A stretch of DNA of 64,000 bases, from NCBI RefSeq assembly GCF_041381155.1, contig NC_091143.1, forward strand, positions 40,564,996-40,628,995, in the 5' to 3' direction. Positions within the stretch are counted from its first letter, which is position 1; every line of letters begins with the position of its first letter. Positions 1 through 14,500 of the stretch are shown here, one piece after another. Under the pieces are notes generated by a model that searched no databases, was not told the DNA's origin, and saw only the letters and a list, made by a program, of their open reading frames with translations. This DNA comes from Argopecten irradians. Its lineage: Eukaryota > Mollusca > Bivalvia > Pectinida > Pectinidae. A program made the position numbers and the translations under genes.

Positions 1-149
1 GAGATGTGGTGAATGAGAGCCCTCCTGTGTGGGGACATTTGTTTATATTTTTGAAGGCTGACACCAAGGCCCCAACCTTGGTAGCCTTCAGATGTATAAC
101 ATGTCTGGGGTATTAAATGTTTTCGTGTTAAATTTTTTTTTTAATTCAC

Positions 150-245
150 CATTAGGGACACAAAGAAAGTGGTCTAATTAAACAGGTGGTCTTTATATAG
201 AAGTGGTCGCTAAGGCAGGTTTAGCTTGTACTGTATGCTAAGGTT
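150..245 (+). repeat. Dispersed repeat fragment (also at 48285-48475)
   Basis: The stretch with 'ggtggtctttatatag' followed by 'agtggtcgctaaggcagg' matches, in reverse complement, 'accttagcgaccgtctc' and 'tgtataaagacc' near 48300-48330. Two related copies 48 kb apart indicate an interspersed element. The family is not identified. Confidence 0.55.
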
Positions 246-548
246 GATTACCAATTGTTCAGTTCCTAACTCAAGTACAAATCATTTCTGTTAATAAACT
301 TTCTTTCGCTTGCGATTTATTTTCGCGAATTTCGCGATCAAGGTAAATTCGCGAAAGTTTCTCTCCGCGAAATAATATCTTATACCATTCTTGCATTATA
401 AGATTCAAAGATACCTCAACTTAATTTTAAATCCGCGAAACTTAATCGCCGCGAAAGTGTTATAAAAGGAAAATAGCGAAAATCAGTAGCCTCAAAAGAA
501 ACTTGGTTTACAGTAACTAATTTTGGCGACAACTTATTTTTGCAATTT

Positions 549-793
549 CGAACCTAGGGAGTTGATTTCGTACCTAGGTACTTATTAGCGTCGATTTCGT
601 TCCTAGGGAGTTATTCGCCTCGATTTTGTATCTAGGGAGTTATTTGTGTCGACTTCGTACCTACGGGGTTATTCGTGTCGATTTCGTACCTAGGGAGTTA
701 TTCATGTCGATTTCGTACCTGGGAAGTTATTCGTGTCGATTTCGTACCTGGGAGTTATTCGTGTCGATTTCGTACCTAGGGTATTCGTGTCGA
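549..793. repeat. About 30-bp tandem repeat, roughly 8 copies
   Basis: The motif 'tcgatttcgtacctaggg' followed by 'agttattcgtg' recurs with a period near 30 bp, with small indels and substitutions between copies. It creates open frames on both strands that are repeat artefacts, not genes. Confidence 0.8.
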
Positions 794-3700
794 TGTTATT
801 ACACGATTTACACTCATATGATACTACTGTACCATTGAGGTTACCAATTTCGCGGTGTTTAATTTTCGCTTTATCTATATATAGGTAATCACACACAAAT
901 TGTGAAAATAAATCGCACGCTAAAGCAAGTTTGCTTACAGTAAGCGGCAATCACGGTGCAATAACTTCCATCTTTTCCGACACTTGTCACAGGATGTGAT
1001 CCTTAGAACCTGTCACAAACGTACTTGTGTAAAACATCGAGCAATATATGTGTTTTGTAAGGTCTATCGGAAAAGACTTTTTCAATCGGCAGCACATCGG
1101 CACAGCACGCCTCAAGTAGGTATTTGTCTACTGTGATTAATGTATCAGGAATGATGTTTACCTCTACACACTGCTTCTTCGTTACGAGAGGAACTTTTTC
1201 TGGCTACCAATTGGTCGTAAAGTTGGAAATGTTCATCTTGTTTTGTTTTTGTGATCTCATAGTGGGTGTTGCTTTGATTTTTTATATCAAATTCATAAAC
1301 AAGAAAAACAAATGTGATGTGTCTTGGTCTTATAAGGATTTGGAAGATCCCAGTTGTGTGCTATGATAAGGCTACTTCGTCTAATAGTACTTCTTTTCAC
1401 GTCTGTATGCCTTGATTTAATTAATTTGAAATAGATCACAGATGTGTGATTCAGGTTCACGTTCTCCAGGAATTTAATTTCAAAAATAAATTATATTGAA
1501 CGCTCTCCAAATTCTAGAAACTGCTGTCTTCCAAATTCTCCATTGAGTGTAAATCAACTTGGTTTTTTTAATTCAAAACAAAATTACCCTTCAATATGGT
1601 TTGGTAAATATTTTATTTTGTTTTATATTAACTTTCACACACAATCAATGAAAATGTAAATGTTTGCGTGTCATACACTTGTTTACACAAGTGTTAATCA
1701 ATCTTGACACGTGACAAATTAAAGTGAACAGTCGGGCAAGGATGGCTAAAGTTGGTGAAATGGTGTGAATGTATCCAGTATTATTTCTTATGAAATAGAA
1801 AAATGAAATCTCTCGTCAAAATCTGTCTGCGTACGAAAAAATTAATTTAAAGTATGGGAATTCTAAAACGTCCTCCCGGCTCACTAACGTCTGTGGTTAC
1901 ATTTCCACGCAGCCTCGATTTCAATGCTTTCAACTTTTCTTTACTTTAATGGTCAGAACTGCGAAACTAAGCAGAACTTGACCGTCCTATTAATATGTGA
2001 GAACTTTTGGAAGGCCAATGAACGCATTTAGACTGGTTTTCTTTGCCCGACTATTCACTTTAAACTGTGGATGCAAATTGCTTTTATATATATATTTATT
2101 TTTTAATCTTCTAGATTTACAGTTTAAAATATGGCATTACGAACGCATCCATGTTCACAGTAACACCTACACAATTCATTAATACCTATGACTGATCTTC
2201 AACTTATTATGAAAGATGACATTACGTGATATGGTTTTTTGAATATTTTGACCTTTAAATGCATTTATATCATAACTGAATAATGTGGCCCATAATTACT
2301 TATATTAAAGTCACGAGGATATATCAATTACCTCTGATGCGTCACGTAAGTTAATAATCCACATCATGTGATCAAATGGATTTTATTACATAGACCTCTC
2401 TGATATTTATGATAACTTCAGGAGTTAATGCAGATGTAATGATAACTCTATATAAGTCAATAAGATTAAAACAAGATTATAATTGTACGTAGATTACATA
2501 TGCAGTAGTTGATATGAATGATGTACTTCGGTAACTGCGTAAAATTATCAATAGTATGCTTCATTTATTATGAACAGATTTGCTCTTTTGTACAAGCACT
2601 TATACCCCATGCATCATAATCAAAGCAGACCCTAAGTTATCTCCAGCATGTGTGTCTAGACATACGATCCTACGAGCTATGTACATAAGGTAAAATATTA
2701 AGTAAGGTCAGCACAGCCCTCATATATCATATGTTTTGGGCGTTCATTCCTAAATGATGACAAATGATTATCAAATGTTATTTTCTCTAAAATTAATGTA
2801 AAGCTAACAATTCATATTGCATCTTATACTTTACTTCATAACTAAATATTCCAAGTGTGCGGGAGAGCTGGAAGCATATCCCGCTGTGGGAGCGCTTAAA
2901 GATATATATTTACCACAAAGAGGAATCATAAAAGTTTCAAAGATGGTGGCGGAGCTAGGCATTCTATTGTTCGGTTGTACAGTTTCTAACGTGCCACAAG
3001 CGGGGAAACCCTGGCGGTTAATTATACACTTGTGGCCAGAACAGATTAAAAAATACTTGTCAGAATGTATAAGTTTTTAAAGATACAATGATGGCTTAAC
3101 CGTCCGGAAGTTAGGATGTATTTATACTGCTAAATATCAATAAATAAGAATTTTCTCTGTCATAAAGTGTCTTTACGGATATAAAACGGTCGTAAAGTAG
3201 CACTAAGATTACCAAACTCGCCTATGTAATAAGTTACGTGAGTAACCTTGACGCCGGACATTCTTGTCCCAATTTCGTTTGTTTACACAAGACTGAAGAC
3301 ATAACTTACAAAAAGAGACAGATGGACATAATTCAAGTTTAAGACGAACAATATGTAAACAAATAGATATTTTAATGAAGACGCCTGTACATCGATACTA
3401 GAACCAGGTGTTTCTGAATAGTGAGCGTTCTCTATATCACCAGCGACATCCGACACACAAATATAATATTGACCTTTGCTGAGGTAATTATGTTTTTCAA
3501 TAACTCTGTGTAATCCAATAATGACCGAGACCAGGCGGATTGTCTGATCAAAGTTCCTTATGTCTTATATTAAAAATTATTTTTTACTCGTGTCGATTTT
3601 ATTGTGTCATATACCATATTTAAGCTAATTACATGAATTTATTCTGAGGACTTACATGCAATCGTTACATTACGGTAATAGTGATTCGGTGACACATCGA

Positions 3701-4734
3701 ATCCGATGGCCATTGAGAGGAATGTGGACGCTACACTTACGTGACCACTATAATTATTTTTCACTTTTTAAACGACATTTCACCTAAAATATTTGTGATT
3801 TCAAATTCAAAATGGAAGTTTTTCAAAAATTATTTTTGTCGTTGAGACCACCTTTTTTTCTCAGAAAAAATAAATATGTAAGCAAACTGACGTTAATTAC
3901 ATGTTGTTTTGTCCACAAGGCGTGTTAGATATTTGTATATAAGTACTAAAGGATGCACTTTCGCCATAGGCGTTTGATACCAAGGCAAACTCTCGTTAAT
4001 ATTCTCTGAATTTGTACAGAAATTTTGTAAGTTGTAAACGTATAACATCCTGTTTAATTGAAAACATTTTATTCAATTTCATAATGTACAAAGAAAGTCC
4101 TTCCCTTGTCATATTTTGCATCTCATAGCATGTTCATTATCAATATAAAAGCCAACAAATAGAATCATCTAATGTCAGTAAATCATACTTCGGATTAAAT
4201 AATGTCGTTTTGGATTTTCTGATGAAATTTATTTTCAATGGATTCATTCATATTGTCAATGAATACAATCTATTAAGTTATTGGAATTATATAAAATATA
4301 TTTTAATAAATTTTACTGAAGAATTTATTTCGAAATAAATATTAAAACTTGGTGTCACCAATGTGTCATTGCAAATGAATGTGTCAAAATTGACACTTGA
4401 TTAGCAGATTTATAAGTATTATATATCGTAGATTATATATTACATATTGCAGATTAAAGTTAAGTCAGTCCAGCTACGTGGGAGTTCCTGATTGTCCATC
4501 ATCGCCAGTCAAATTGACTAGTTCAAATTTGCAAACTGCATGCTTTTATAAAAATATTTTTTTAATCGGCAATTCCCCTCAGATTGTTTAAAATGGTTGC
4601 GGTATGCCAATTTCCTATTCAAAACTATTAAGAATGCAAGGCAAGTGTTAGATCATTACATACAAATCATTTGTACATATTTAATTTGGTTTAATTGGAT
4701 TAATGCCATATTCAAAAGAGCGTGTTCAGTTTAA

Positions 4735-4860
4735 ATGGTGTAGGAAAGTCGGGAGTATCCGCATGAAAACCATCGACCAGCAGTAAGCACCTAACAACTG
4801 CCCCACACAGGATTGGAACTTTTGACCGAGAGGTGGAGGGCTTGTGGTAATATTTCTGGA
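4735..4860. repeat. SINE-like fragment
   Basis: The stretch contains 'gaaaaccatcgaccagcag' and 'ccacacaggattggaac', resembling the tRNA-related region of short interspersed elements seen again at 48005-48145 in this window. Family assignment is by resemblance only. Confidence 0.35.
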
Positions 4861-7800
4861 CAGTATATGTTATTGCGTAGTTTATATCATTAAAAAGAAA
4901 TGTTGTTGAAGATTCTCTTCGCTCTATTTCCTAATAAACGCCAAATTTTGTAAAATCTACCACAAACGAATGCAGAATCTTCATCCACTACTTTAAACCC
5001 GAAACCCATCAGTCGACCTTGCAGGACCATGTGCAGTTGGTATGTGTCGAAATGATGCACGCTCTCTTCATTCGTAATGTGTTTTGATAGACACATGCGG
5101 TCTTTAGTATATCGTGCATGTGTCATGCAGTGGATTCCACTTCACCGTATGTATATCCGGAAATCCCAGATCATATGGTATGTTTATACATTACTATATG
5201 CCAGACACAGGAAACAACCTAACGATGGAGTTCCCTAATTCCCGCAATCATCAAGATACTGAATATTTTAAGAAACTGACAGAAACGTTTTAATTGATAA
5301 AAAGTGTTTCTGAAAAAATATGTATATTTGTTACTTTTTATATGTTACATGACATATGTTGATTTTAACTTCAAAAATAGATTTTTATCACACCACCGGA
5401 AGGTTGAACAGGGAATGTGTTTTCATTTTTGTAGATCTTTCGTATCTTTATAGATATGGCATTTGAGATATATCCCATGGTTTTTTATGTTAAATTGATA
5501 TTACATATCCATATAAGCAGTAATTGGATGTTGAAAACATAATCACCGCCATTGATCAAGAGAATCTGACAAAAACTAAAGACCAGAGCTAACTTATAAC
5601 CCCCCAACCCCCAACCAGCACCACCCCCGCCTCTTTTTTAATTTTATTCTTATAGAACTTTTTAAAGTTTTGTGAAACAATATCAAATTATTTCCACATA
5701 CCTATTCTTGGTTGGAAGACGTCACTGCTATTTCAAGTGGTATTCGTATCGATGAAGTTTTACCGTATTTTTTCTTCATCTCATTATGGTGAAGGATACC
5801 ACAATCACCTTTCAAAAAATTTACTACACCACCCAACTGCTTCGTCAATTGTACTCACTTAATAAAATGATGACAGGATGTTACAAAAGGAGAAAAAAAA
5901 GAAGAAGAATACCCTCAATAAGTTTGTCTTCAAAAACTTAACAGCATGTTCTTATCTTTTACATACTATACACTATGACATGATGTTTTCGTTGTTGCTA
6001 CGAAAACAATCACAAGTATAAAAACAACGAAGATGGATTAATATAAAACTGCAATCATGGCACATCGACTAACCATGAAAATCCTCTTTACCACGAAAGA
6101 AGGTGCCCATGAATATCGTATAGAACTAACTCTTCCAAAACGTAATCAAGGTAACATACCAGTATTCTTGAATAATAGTATTCAATTTATGTGTTCTGGT
6201 ATTTTAAGTGCATATTCATATAGTACATGTTGTAAGCAAAGCATCTTAAATTTGAAATAACACCAGATACTTAACATCATACATCCAACATGGTCACATT
6301 TAAAAGTAACACACGAAAGAGTGATGGTTTCTATCGAAGTAGACGATTAAAATAGATCACATTTCTCCTCTTTAGGATTGTGACATAAATTGGCTTTAAC
6401 CTGGAGGTGTTTGGCGAGTGAATATACGACCAAAGAAATTACTTTTAACATTTAAATTGATTTGAATACCGAGTCTGACTTTATTTCTATAATCCGTGTG
6501 AGGACTACATTCTGCCCACAAACTAGTTTATTAAGCGCGTAGTAGCCATCGATGTTTTAAATGAGTTGTTAAAACACGCACATTCTTACTTGGATTTTGA
6601 CTTGATGGTTTACCTATAGAATGTCTTCATCACGTATTTAAATCATTAGCTATAATGAAAAGACAATGGAAACTGGATAAAACATATTTATGTAATTGTA
6701 TTTGCTACAGAACCATTGAATGATATTTGGTCATTCATCCATTTCTATGTTTTAACAATAAAATATGTCTATTAAACATTTTGTATAAATCTTCAAAATT
6801 CAAATCACATTATCTGTGAAATATTACTATTTGCGTGAAGCAGTGATGTCAGACAAATGGACCTTTCCAACGTAGTCCGCTTAAAGTTTCGAAACACGTT
6901 GGCCGACATACATCCACTAGCCCTTCACCCCGGTGTTTCGAGTTCGAATTCCTTGTACGATAGTTACCTACTACTGTTGTAGATTGGTGGTTTTTTCTGC
7001 GAATACTTTGGCTTTTCTTAATCCCTAAATATGTCATATCCCTTGTCCAAAGGGAGTTAAATAAAAACAAATCTTCAATATTTATATATCAAAACATATT
7101 CACTCTTTTAAATGTGCAACTGAACCCAGATTTAACCCAAATTTCTTTTAAATATGTCGTAGAAGAAGTAAAAACAAGCAAGCTCATCCGGAATACATGG
7201 TTCCTTTCTCTTCATATTTTTCAGAGCGCTTTCATCCTTATTTTGTTTGCCCTGGTGTAATTGAATTTGGGTAATGGTTGTTAGACTTTGTCGGCATTCT
7301 TTATCTTTGCAGAAGTTGGTTGGTTGGTTGAACAGTACGGCAGTAAGGACGTCATTACCTGTATACAGTATATTGTGTATGTGAATTAATGTATGTTTTG
7401 AGAGGCTGCGGTATTTTCGTGTAGTGTCTCGTGGTAACAGTGGTTTTCTTGCCCTTTTCATAGTGCTATCTCACTGAACACACTCCACCCAGTCACATTT
7501 CACTGGCAACAGGAAAACCAGTCGCCCAACTACCTTTATGCTAAGCTCTAGGCAGGAACAGAAACTAACACTATTATAGACTATGGAGTGTTTCGGTCAG
7601 GGGACTGAACACACAGCATTCGTCACAAGGGCGAACGCCTAACTGAAGGTCAAAAGCGAGGCGGTGTCAACGAGACGTTAAGAAGATAAGAGGAGTTATC
7701 TACAAACAAGAAAAACATTAATATCCCAAATTAAGTCGCCTTTTACTAGAATGTGATAGGGGCACAGGTGCAATTCTAACGCCCTATCCGCGGGACAGTT

Positions 7801-8456
7801 ATGTGAAGTGATATTTTCTTTGAAAAAAACCCCAAATATATATAATTTGAATATATTGAGAAATAAGATTGTGGGTAAATATTAGATTAATTTTAATAAT
7901 ATCTAAAACCCCAGTCATTACCATAAAGTTTATGCGCCTTAAAATATAAATATCAAAATCTTAATTTAAAACACATACTTGAAATATTTCATATTTTTCT
8001 AAAATTACATTTTCACCAAAAACCACACATTCCGATCCCTATCCCCTAAGTGTTATCACTGATCAATTGAAATAAGACATTGATCCCCAAAACATTCACC
8101 ACATAGTCATGGTACGTTATCATAGCAGACTTTCCTTCCCAACGTGACGTCACGTTTCATTCATACCATCACCGTTTCCTATCTAAGGAAGCGAAGGGCG
8201 ATAGGCTAAGAGGATCGAGTAATACATAACAATGAACGCTAGTGTATATCTTACTACGCAACATGTTCAAGTAGTCTCTCGTATATTTTAATCGTTATTG
8301 ACAGTTATTTGACCAATGAGAAGCAAGGAGGGCGGAGCCTCTTCCTTTTCTGGCATAGCTTACTTTGATGGTAGACGTGAGAAAATCAATCGACTCCTAC
8401 TTTTTCTCATACTTAAAAATATCGCGTGGGTTATTTTTATGAATCATTTTCTTGTG

Positions 8457-8464
8457 TATAAATA
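8457..8464 (+). promoter_or_regulatory. TATA box of first vWA gene
   Basis: TATAAATA lies 89 nt before the ATG at 8546. A start about 30 nt downstream, near 8487, would leave a 5' UTR of roughly 58 nt. The paralogue at 28946 has a TATA-like motif in a similar place, which supports both as core promoter elements. Confidence 0.6.
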
Positions 8465-8545
8465 AGACTTTTCCAGCATCTTCATCATTAACTCAAACTA
8501 AGGGCTAACTGATTACTTTAACTTTGAGAAGACCTTGTAGATAAA

Positions 8546-11500
8546 ATGAAGCTACTTCTGTTGTTTGCTGCGTTGGTAAGTACAATGATATATCATTATA
8601 TTAATTTCTAAATTCGAAATATGTATTATTATTTTTTAATTTGCTTTTAGCTTTCATGATTTTATTTTTTATCTGTGATGTGGTGTAGTAAGACAGATTA
8701 AGCATGAGGTCGTAATTAATGATAAGATATATCTATTTTTTGGCCATTACTTGGTATCCTTTGCGCATTTAACAAAGATATACAGTGTGGGTTAGTGTGG
8801 TTGTGTTGTGAATGTGGCTACATTTTACCACAAACCCATCACTTTTGTTGGTTCTCGAGTTTGAATCTAACGCGGGTATTTGCCTGTAACTGTAGGTCGG
8901 TGTTTTTTCTCCCGGAAAAAAAACATTTTTCTTCGCCACCATTATTAGTTATGTCTTTGTTTTTCTATAGTTTAAAAATGACTTAATACAAACTTGTTTT
9001 GGTTATGACCTAATTGTCATTATTTCTTGTCTAATTTTCATTCAACCACATATCTATGATACAGCAAACAATTAGTTGTTCGCTAAGTACATCAATATTA
9101 CGGAATTACTGCCTTATATGAAATTACTGAATGCCTTTATTTAATCTTCATCTGATGTCTCAGCCCAGAGTTACTTATTTTGTGCTAGTAACATGTACGT
9201 ACAGGATATATATAATTAAATGTATTATGTCAAGCTTGCAATGTACGAAAATTACATTGCATGTGAATAAGATTCGAGGTTGTTCATAAAGGTGCTCTCG
9301 TCAATCATAAAACAAATCAGTAATATACTTAATATATTTCACAATTTAATTAAGGCATATTCATCAATGACAAGAAATGATATTATAGCAACACCATGCT
9401 TCACAAAACACATTAGGTTTTATTCAATGTTTTATTAATCTTATTTCCTTTTTTCCTGTTTGACAGGTATTCCTGCAAGTGAATGCCCAACAAAGATGTA
9501 AGTGTTGTCAAAATCTTGTATCTTGTCGAGTTTTAGCAAGTTATAATATTAATAATAACATTTAAATTTTGCTAAACTTAACTTCTTACATTCTGCACAG
9601 ACCTGCTTTTTCACTTGTAAATGCGCGAAATCATAATTAGTGAAAACCTATTATTGTCATACATAGTCTGCTATATAAGATTCGTATACACACAAAATCA
9701 CTTAATACAGATGTATTTGCTTCAGAAAGAGTTAATCTAAGACTATTTAGTTCTATTGTATATAAACACATATGAATGTTCTTTCAAAAGAGGTTTATTG
9801 CTAACATCTCAATGGTATCATGCCGTAAACTGTAACCCACAGCGGTTCGTCCTGTGGAAAGAATGTGTAATGGCGAATTCCTTGAAATCCGTTGCAGTCA
9901 CAAAGCCATTATTAAAATTCCATTATTCAAATGAGCAAAGGCGTCTGCTCTCTCCCGCGCATGTGCTTGTGTTTCGAACAGGTATTGGGTTTAACATTAT
10001 TGTTTGTGTGAAAAATGTCATGAATTAGTAAGATAAATGGAGTCATTTTCGCAAACAATGCAATGGTAAAGCACTCAATACATATTAATTAAAAAAAAAA
10101 TCATACAACAAAAATTGTTTACAAAATGTACAATTCCATAGTTTAAAATGATTGAACCTTTACTTGAACAAGTTATTCATAGTTTTACTTGTTTTGCAGC
10201 TACTGAGTCGTTGTGTGATGAGGCAGCTGATGTCGTGTTCGTACTTGACACCTCCAGTAGTATCTGGATGCAAGATTTCAAAAAACAGCTGGAGTTCGTG
10301 GACAGTGTTGTCAGCCAGTTCAATATCGGTCCTGACGGAACCCGCGTCGGAGTGATGACATTTGCCAGGGGATACTACGTCATATTCAAGCTGAATAGGT
10401 ACAAAAATAATGCTGACGTCAGAAGTGCAATTAAAAGGATCCGACACAGACAAGGAGACATGACAAATACTGGAAGGGCTCTCAGCTACATGGCATCGCG
10501 CATGTTCCAGAGGGGTAGTGGTGGGAGAGAAGACAAGCCTCACATTGCCATTGTCATCACAGATGGGAAATCCCAGGAGTCAGGAAAGACACTGAAGGCT
10601 GCCGCGGAGGCTCAAAACCAGAACATCGAGATCTACGCCATCGGTGTAGGACCAAACGTCAAGGAGAGCGAGCTGAGAGGTATCGCCAGCGATCCTGATG
10701 ACAGATATTACTTCTCTGTGGAAAACTATGATGACCTTCTAGCCCAGAAAGATGTCTTCAAGCAACGTGCATGTAGAGGTAATTATCAAGGCCCCGAAAA
10801 AAATGTTCAGGAGCGGTATCACTGATTAGCACATCCACGTTTCTTTTGGTACTATATTGGTTCTGATAAAAACATAGGCGATATATATTCTTTTGGAACA
10901 TGTTATTTATATCGTTATTAATAAGTGGATGGGTTGTTGACAATTAAGGTGTTCTACCCAAACAGAGAGATCTTAAGATAATGTTATCCTTTGTTTTATT
11001 CTTTGTCATCAGAGATTCAAGCTAATTGGCATCTTTGTAGTGTTTGAATTATCACGTGGTTAAAAATTTTATCGATAAATTGCTATATCAAAGTAAGTTG
11101 GCACTTCTGGTAAAGAATGTTTTATGACATCGTGCAGTCATCAAGGCTATATAAATCTTCACTAACGGCAATAGGCGACAACGAACCAGATACAACAAAA
11201 AATCTTAAAACGTTTTCTCAATACAAAAATGCCTTTACAAAGTGGCGCTCTTGACAATAATGTACTTCATTAATGAAGGTGTCATACTACTCAATATATA
11301 TTGTTTATCAAGCCGTGTAATGTCTAGTCAATAAAGTCTGGTATACAGGTTCGCTGGGGGCGTTCAATTAAAGGCCCTTTTGGAGTCGATAGATGAAGAG
11401 CCTGTTTGTAAGTGGATCCACTCGCCAGACCACTACCATCTTCACTATATACATTAGGGTCCTAGATCACATTTTATAAGTCTTGGCAGTTATAAGAGAC

Positions 11501-14500
11501 TTCTTCTATTTTAAGAATAATGGTTACTTATACTAGGTGAACCGTGTAGATACATAGATATCACATTAAAAGTTCAAATCACTTTCATCGCCATAAATAT
11601 TTATTTACTGTAGGTTACAAATATAGAAATAAAAAATGAAACGTAATGATATCCTTTGCAAAACATGAATAAAGCCACTTTTGACATAATGTATAAGGCA
11701 AAATATAAACTTACTTTTCAAGTTCTTTCACAATTAAACTTAGAATACACATCATATTTTATCAAAATCATTCTAGAAAATCTTACCTATACTATTGGCG
11801 TTGTTTTTTTAGGTTTCGTTTTTAACCGGCGTGAAACCTGTATACTACCTTCTATATTTACGATACCAACGATTTATAGCACGTAGACTATCCACCTGTT
11901 GCTATTAAGTAATCGATGAAAATTAATCGAATTACGTGGAAAAAATGGAAAATCTAAGTAAATAACACAGCCTTTCTTTGTAATATCGGTTTACAACGGA
12001 ACACAAATAAACATCATCAATGTAAATTAGTTCATAATTTTTTTAAACATGCAACTTCAAATTCCTTTATTTTATTTCCAATTAAATGTCGCGAACTTTA
12101 CTATTCAAAATATTTTGACGCCGCAAAATTCAGTAGATTTTCAGTATTCGTCATGCATACGTCTATCTCATCTAATCTATTTTTTAACTTCTTTCTAATT
12201 CGGAAAAATTATCTATTTTGAATTACCCAACATTAGCATTGCAGTTCGGTGTCCCGTTGCGCACCGGATACATATGTTTTAAAATGCACCAATAAAACGG
12301 TTTCAGACTTCCAAATAGTGCTGAACCTGTCTTCATTACCGCCCACAGTTTTCTACAAACTATACAATATAGCACCCTGGCATGACAGTGTGTTGTGTGG
12401 AGGGTCATAAGTCAGCAGGGGTACGGATCGTAAAATATCTTCGTCGTGTTAAAAAGTCTCTTACTTCACTGTTTTTCTGGAACCTTTGAATGAGTGAACT
12501 CTCATTTATGATCGAGTGGCTGCCAAAATAGCAGTTATATCTGCAGAGGAATTAACAATGCAGGCATACCGGAACAAATGTATTGTCATTAATCATAACT
12601 AGATAATTGATGCATTTAGGAACCCCTAGTGCTTCCTAACTCACGTAACTCGTGTCAGCGTGATGCGCAACTGACACGGCTACGGAAACTGAACGCAAAG
12701 TCAGTTTGCGGGGATGATTTGTTTTTGCAATTTCTCGGGACATTGCTATGGTAGTCAGAAATTAATCGATGATATATACTGATTGTAACCAGATCACAAT
12801 CTTTAATTTATTTTGTTTCGCGTTTCATATACCCGTAAAACAATAGGATATATTGCATTGTTCTATATGAGGTTTGCGATAGCACAGCATTTGTTTTCAT
12901 CCGTATCTATGTGATTATCATATCAAATTTTATCTTTTTTATTGTTCCTAGGATCGACAACAATACGAAGAATCACCACCACAAGTACCACTTCAACAAC
13001 AACAACTACAACACCAACGCCAACAACAACAACTACAACACCAACACCCACAACAACACCTGAACCTACCCCACGACCTACGCCTAGACCGACACCTAGA
13101 CCTACACCCCGCAGGACATTCAGACCCATTACTCCTAGACCTACTCCTAGAATAATCACAACTAGATTAACACCCAGGCCTACCCCCAGAAGGACCCCGC
13201 GTCCAGCCATCACCTCCATCAGTGGAGGATCGAACACATGGACACTGCCACCATTCGGGGACATTGACCCATCTATCTTCATCAAAGGTATGTAACATTT
13301 CCGACGCCTCTTTTCATCATTTGATAAGGAGTAACGTCGCCTGCATGATGCGCAGGAACATTCTATGTTTTGCAATGTTGTGTCATTTGTGGGGTTTTTT
13401 ATCTTTCTGTGACGGATTACTGTAAACGTTGAAATTTTGACGGAGTGATTGGTGGTATTTTCGCGATTTCCTTCCGTAAACATTACACATGGGGCTAATT
13501 TCGCACTTTAATGACATCATGGGTTTTTTTTAAAGTATGTCATTTTAGCGTTTGTACATTCATTGCTTTCCTTCAATGAAATGATAGTGATAATTTCGGA
13601 TATTAGTAAATAAAATCATCGTTTGCTATTGCTTGCTGCATGTGACTGCAGTATAATCACACTAATTTATTATACTATTATACAGCCTGTACCGGAAAGC
13701 CAGCTGATATTTACTTCTTGATGGATTCGTCGACAAGTATTGGACAATACAATTTCGAGCGTCAGAAGGCATTCGTCAAGAACATGGTTTCCCGGTTCGA
13801 CATATCACAGGACAAGACAAGAGTTGGGGTCGTGACCTTTAGCAATTCATACAATCTGGAAGTTCCACTCGGATCCGCAAACTCTATCGGAAGTTTGTCC
13901 GACGCCATTCAGAGAATCCCATATGCTTACGGTACAACGAACACAGCAGAGGCGATCCGATTTGTTCGAGAAAGTGGTTTTACGGAGGAAAGGAGACGAG
14001 AAGGCGTCGCTCACATCATCATCGCCCTAACTGATGGATTGTCACGTGATCCACTTCAAACAAAATTAGAGTCGGACCTTGCCCGGAATCAAGGAATTTA
14101 TCTATTTGCTATCGGCATTGGAAATGGCGCGAAACTTGAAGAACTCCAGAATATTGGCAATGAGCCCCATGACAAGTATGTGTTCCAGGTTAGAAGCTTC
14201 CGTGCATTGGATTCCATTAAAGATCTCTTGGCCGCTAGGACATGTGAATTGGATATTGAGAAACGTAAGTATACATTTCTTTAAATAAAATATAACGAAA
14301 AAGAAGTCCTTCATGCATCTTTAATAATGCAAGTTTAAAATTTGTTAAATTTTCTTAAAATAACTTTGAATTAATATAAGGCCATCCAAACGGGGAGCCA
14401 TATCCTGCTAATACTTTGTTATGTTATTTTCTCTGAGTAAATATGGCTTACTATCCTTTAAAAGCTGTAAGGTTGCACATGTGAAGAGATGCGAAAAAGA

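Larger units (their letters stand above)
1..8456. other. Gene-free upstream region with dispersed repeats
   Basis: No exon with convincing protein similarity or coding character was seen on either strand in this 8.4 kb. The open frames present are short, end at random stops and lack splice-site context. Recognisable content is repetitive: a dispersed 'ggtctttata' element near 150-245, a CGCGAA-rich stretch around 300-480 of a type common in bivalve intergenic DNA, a tandem array at 549-793 and a SINE-like fragment near 4735-4860. The rest (about 800-4700 and 4900-8400) is AT-rich and I see nothing further in it. Confidence 0.6.

Noticed and set aside
626..838. 70-codon frame near the left edge
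   Set aside because: It is produced by a roughly 30-bp tandem repeat.
2817..3080. 87-codon plus-strand frame
   Set aside because: There is no recognisable domain, no supported start and no neighbouring exon in phase.
4890..5126. 78-codon minus-strand frame with fairly protein-like composition
   Set aside because: A stop lies six codons upstream of the Met, no clear splice sites or partner exons were found, and nothing was recognised. It may be a decayed transposon piece.
7132..7461. 109-codon minus-strand frame
   Set aside because: It has no family resemblance, no splice context and an amino-acid make-up like random AT-rich sequence; possibly part of an old repeat.
10148..10199. Met at 10148 as the start of the first vWA protein
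   Set aside because: It lies in intron sequence before a good acceptor, and two upstream exons supply a signal peptide in phase.
12923..13483. 186-codon Val/Gly-rich minus-strand frame
   Set aside because: It is the antisense of the Thr/Pro linker exon of the first vWA gene.
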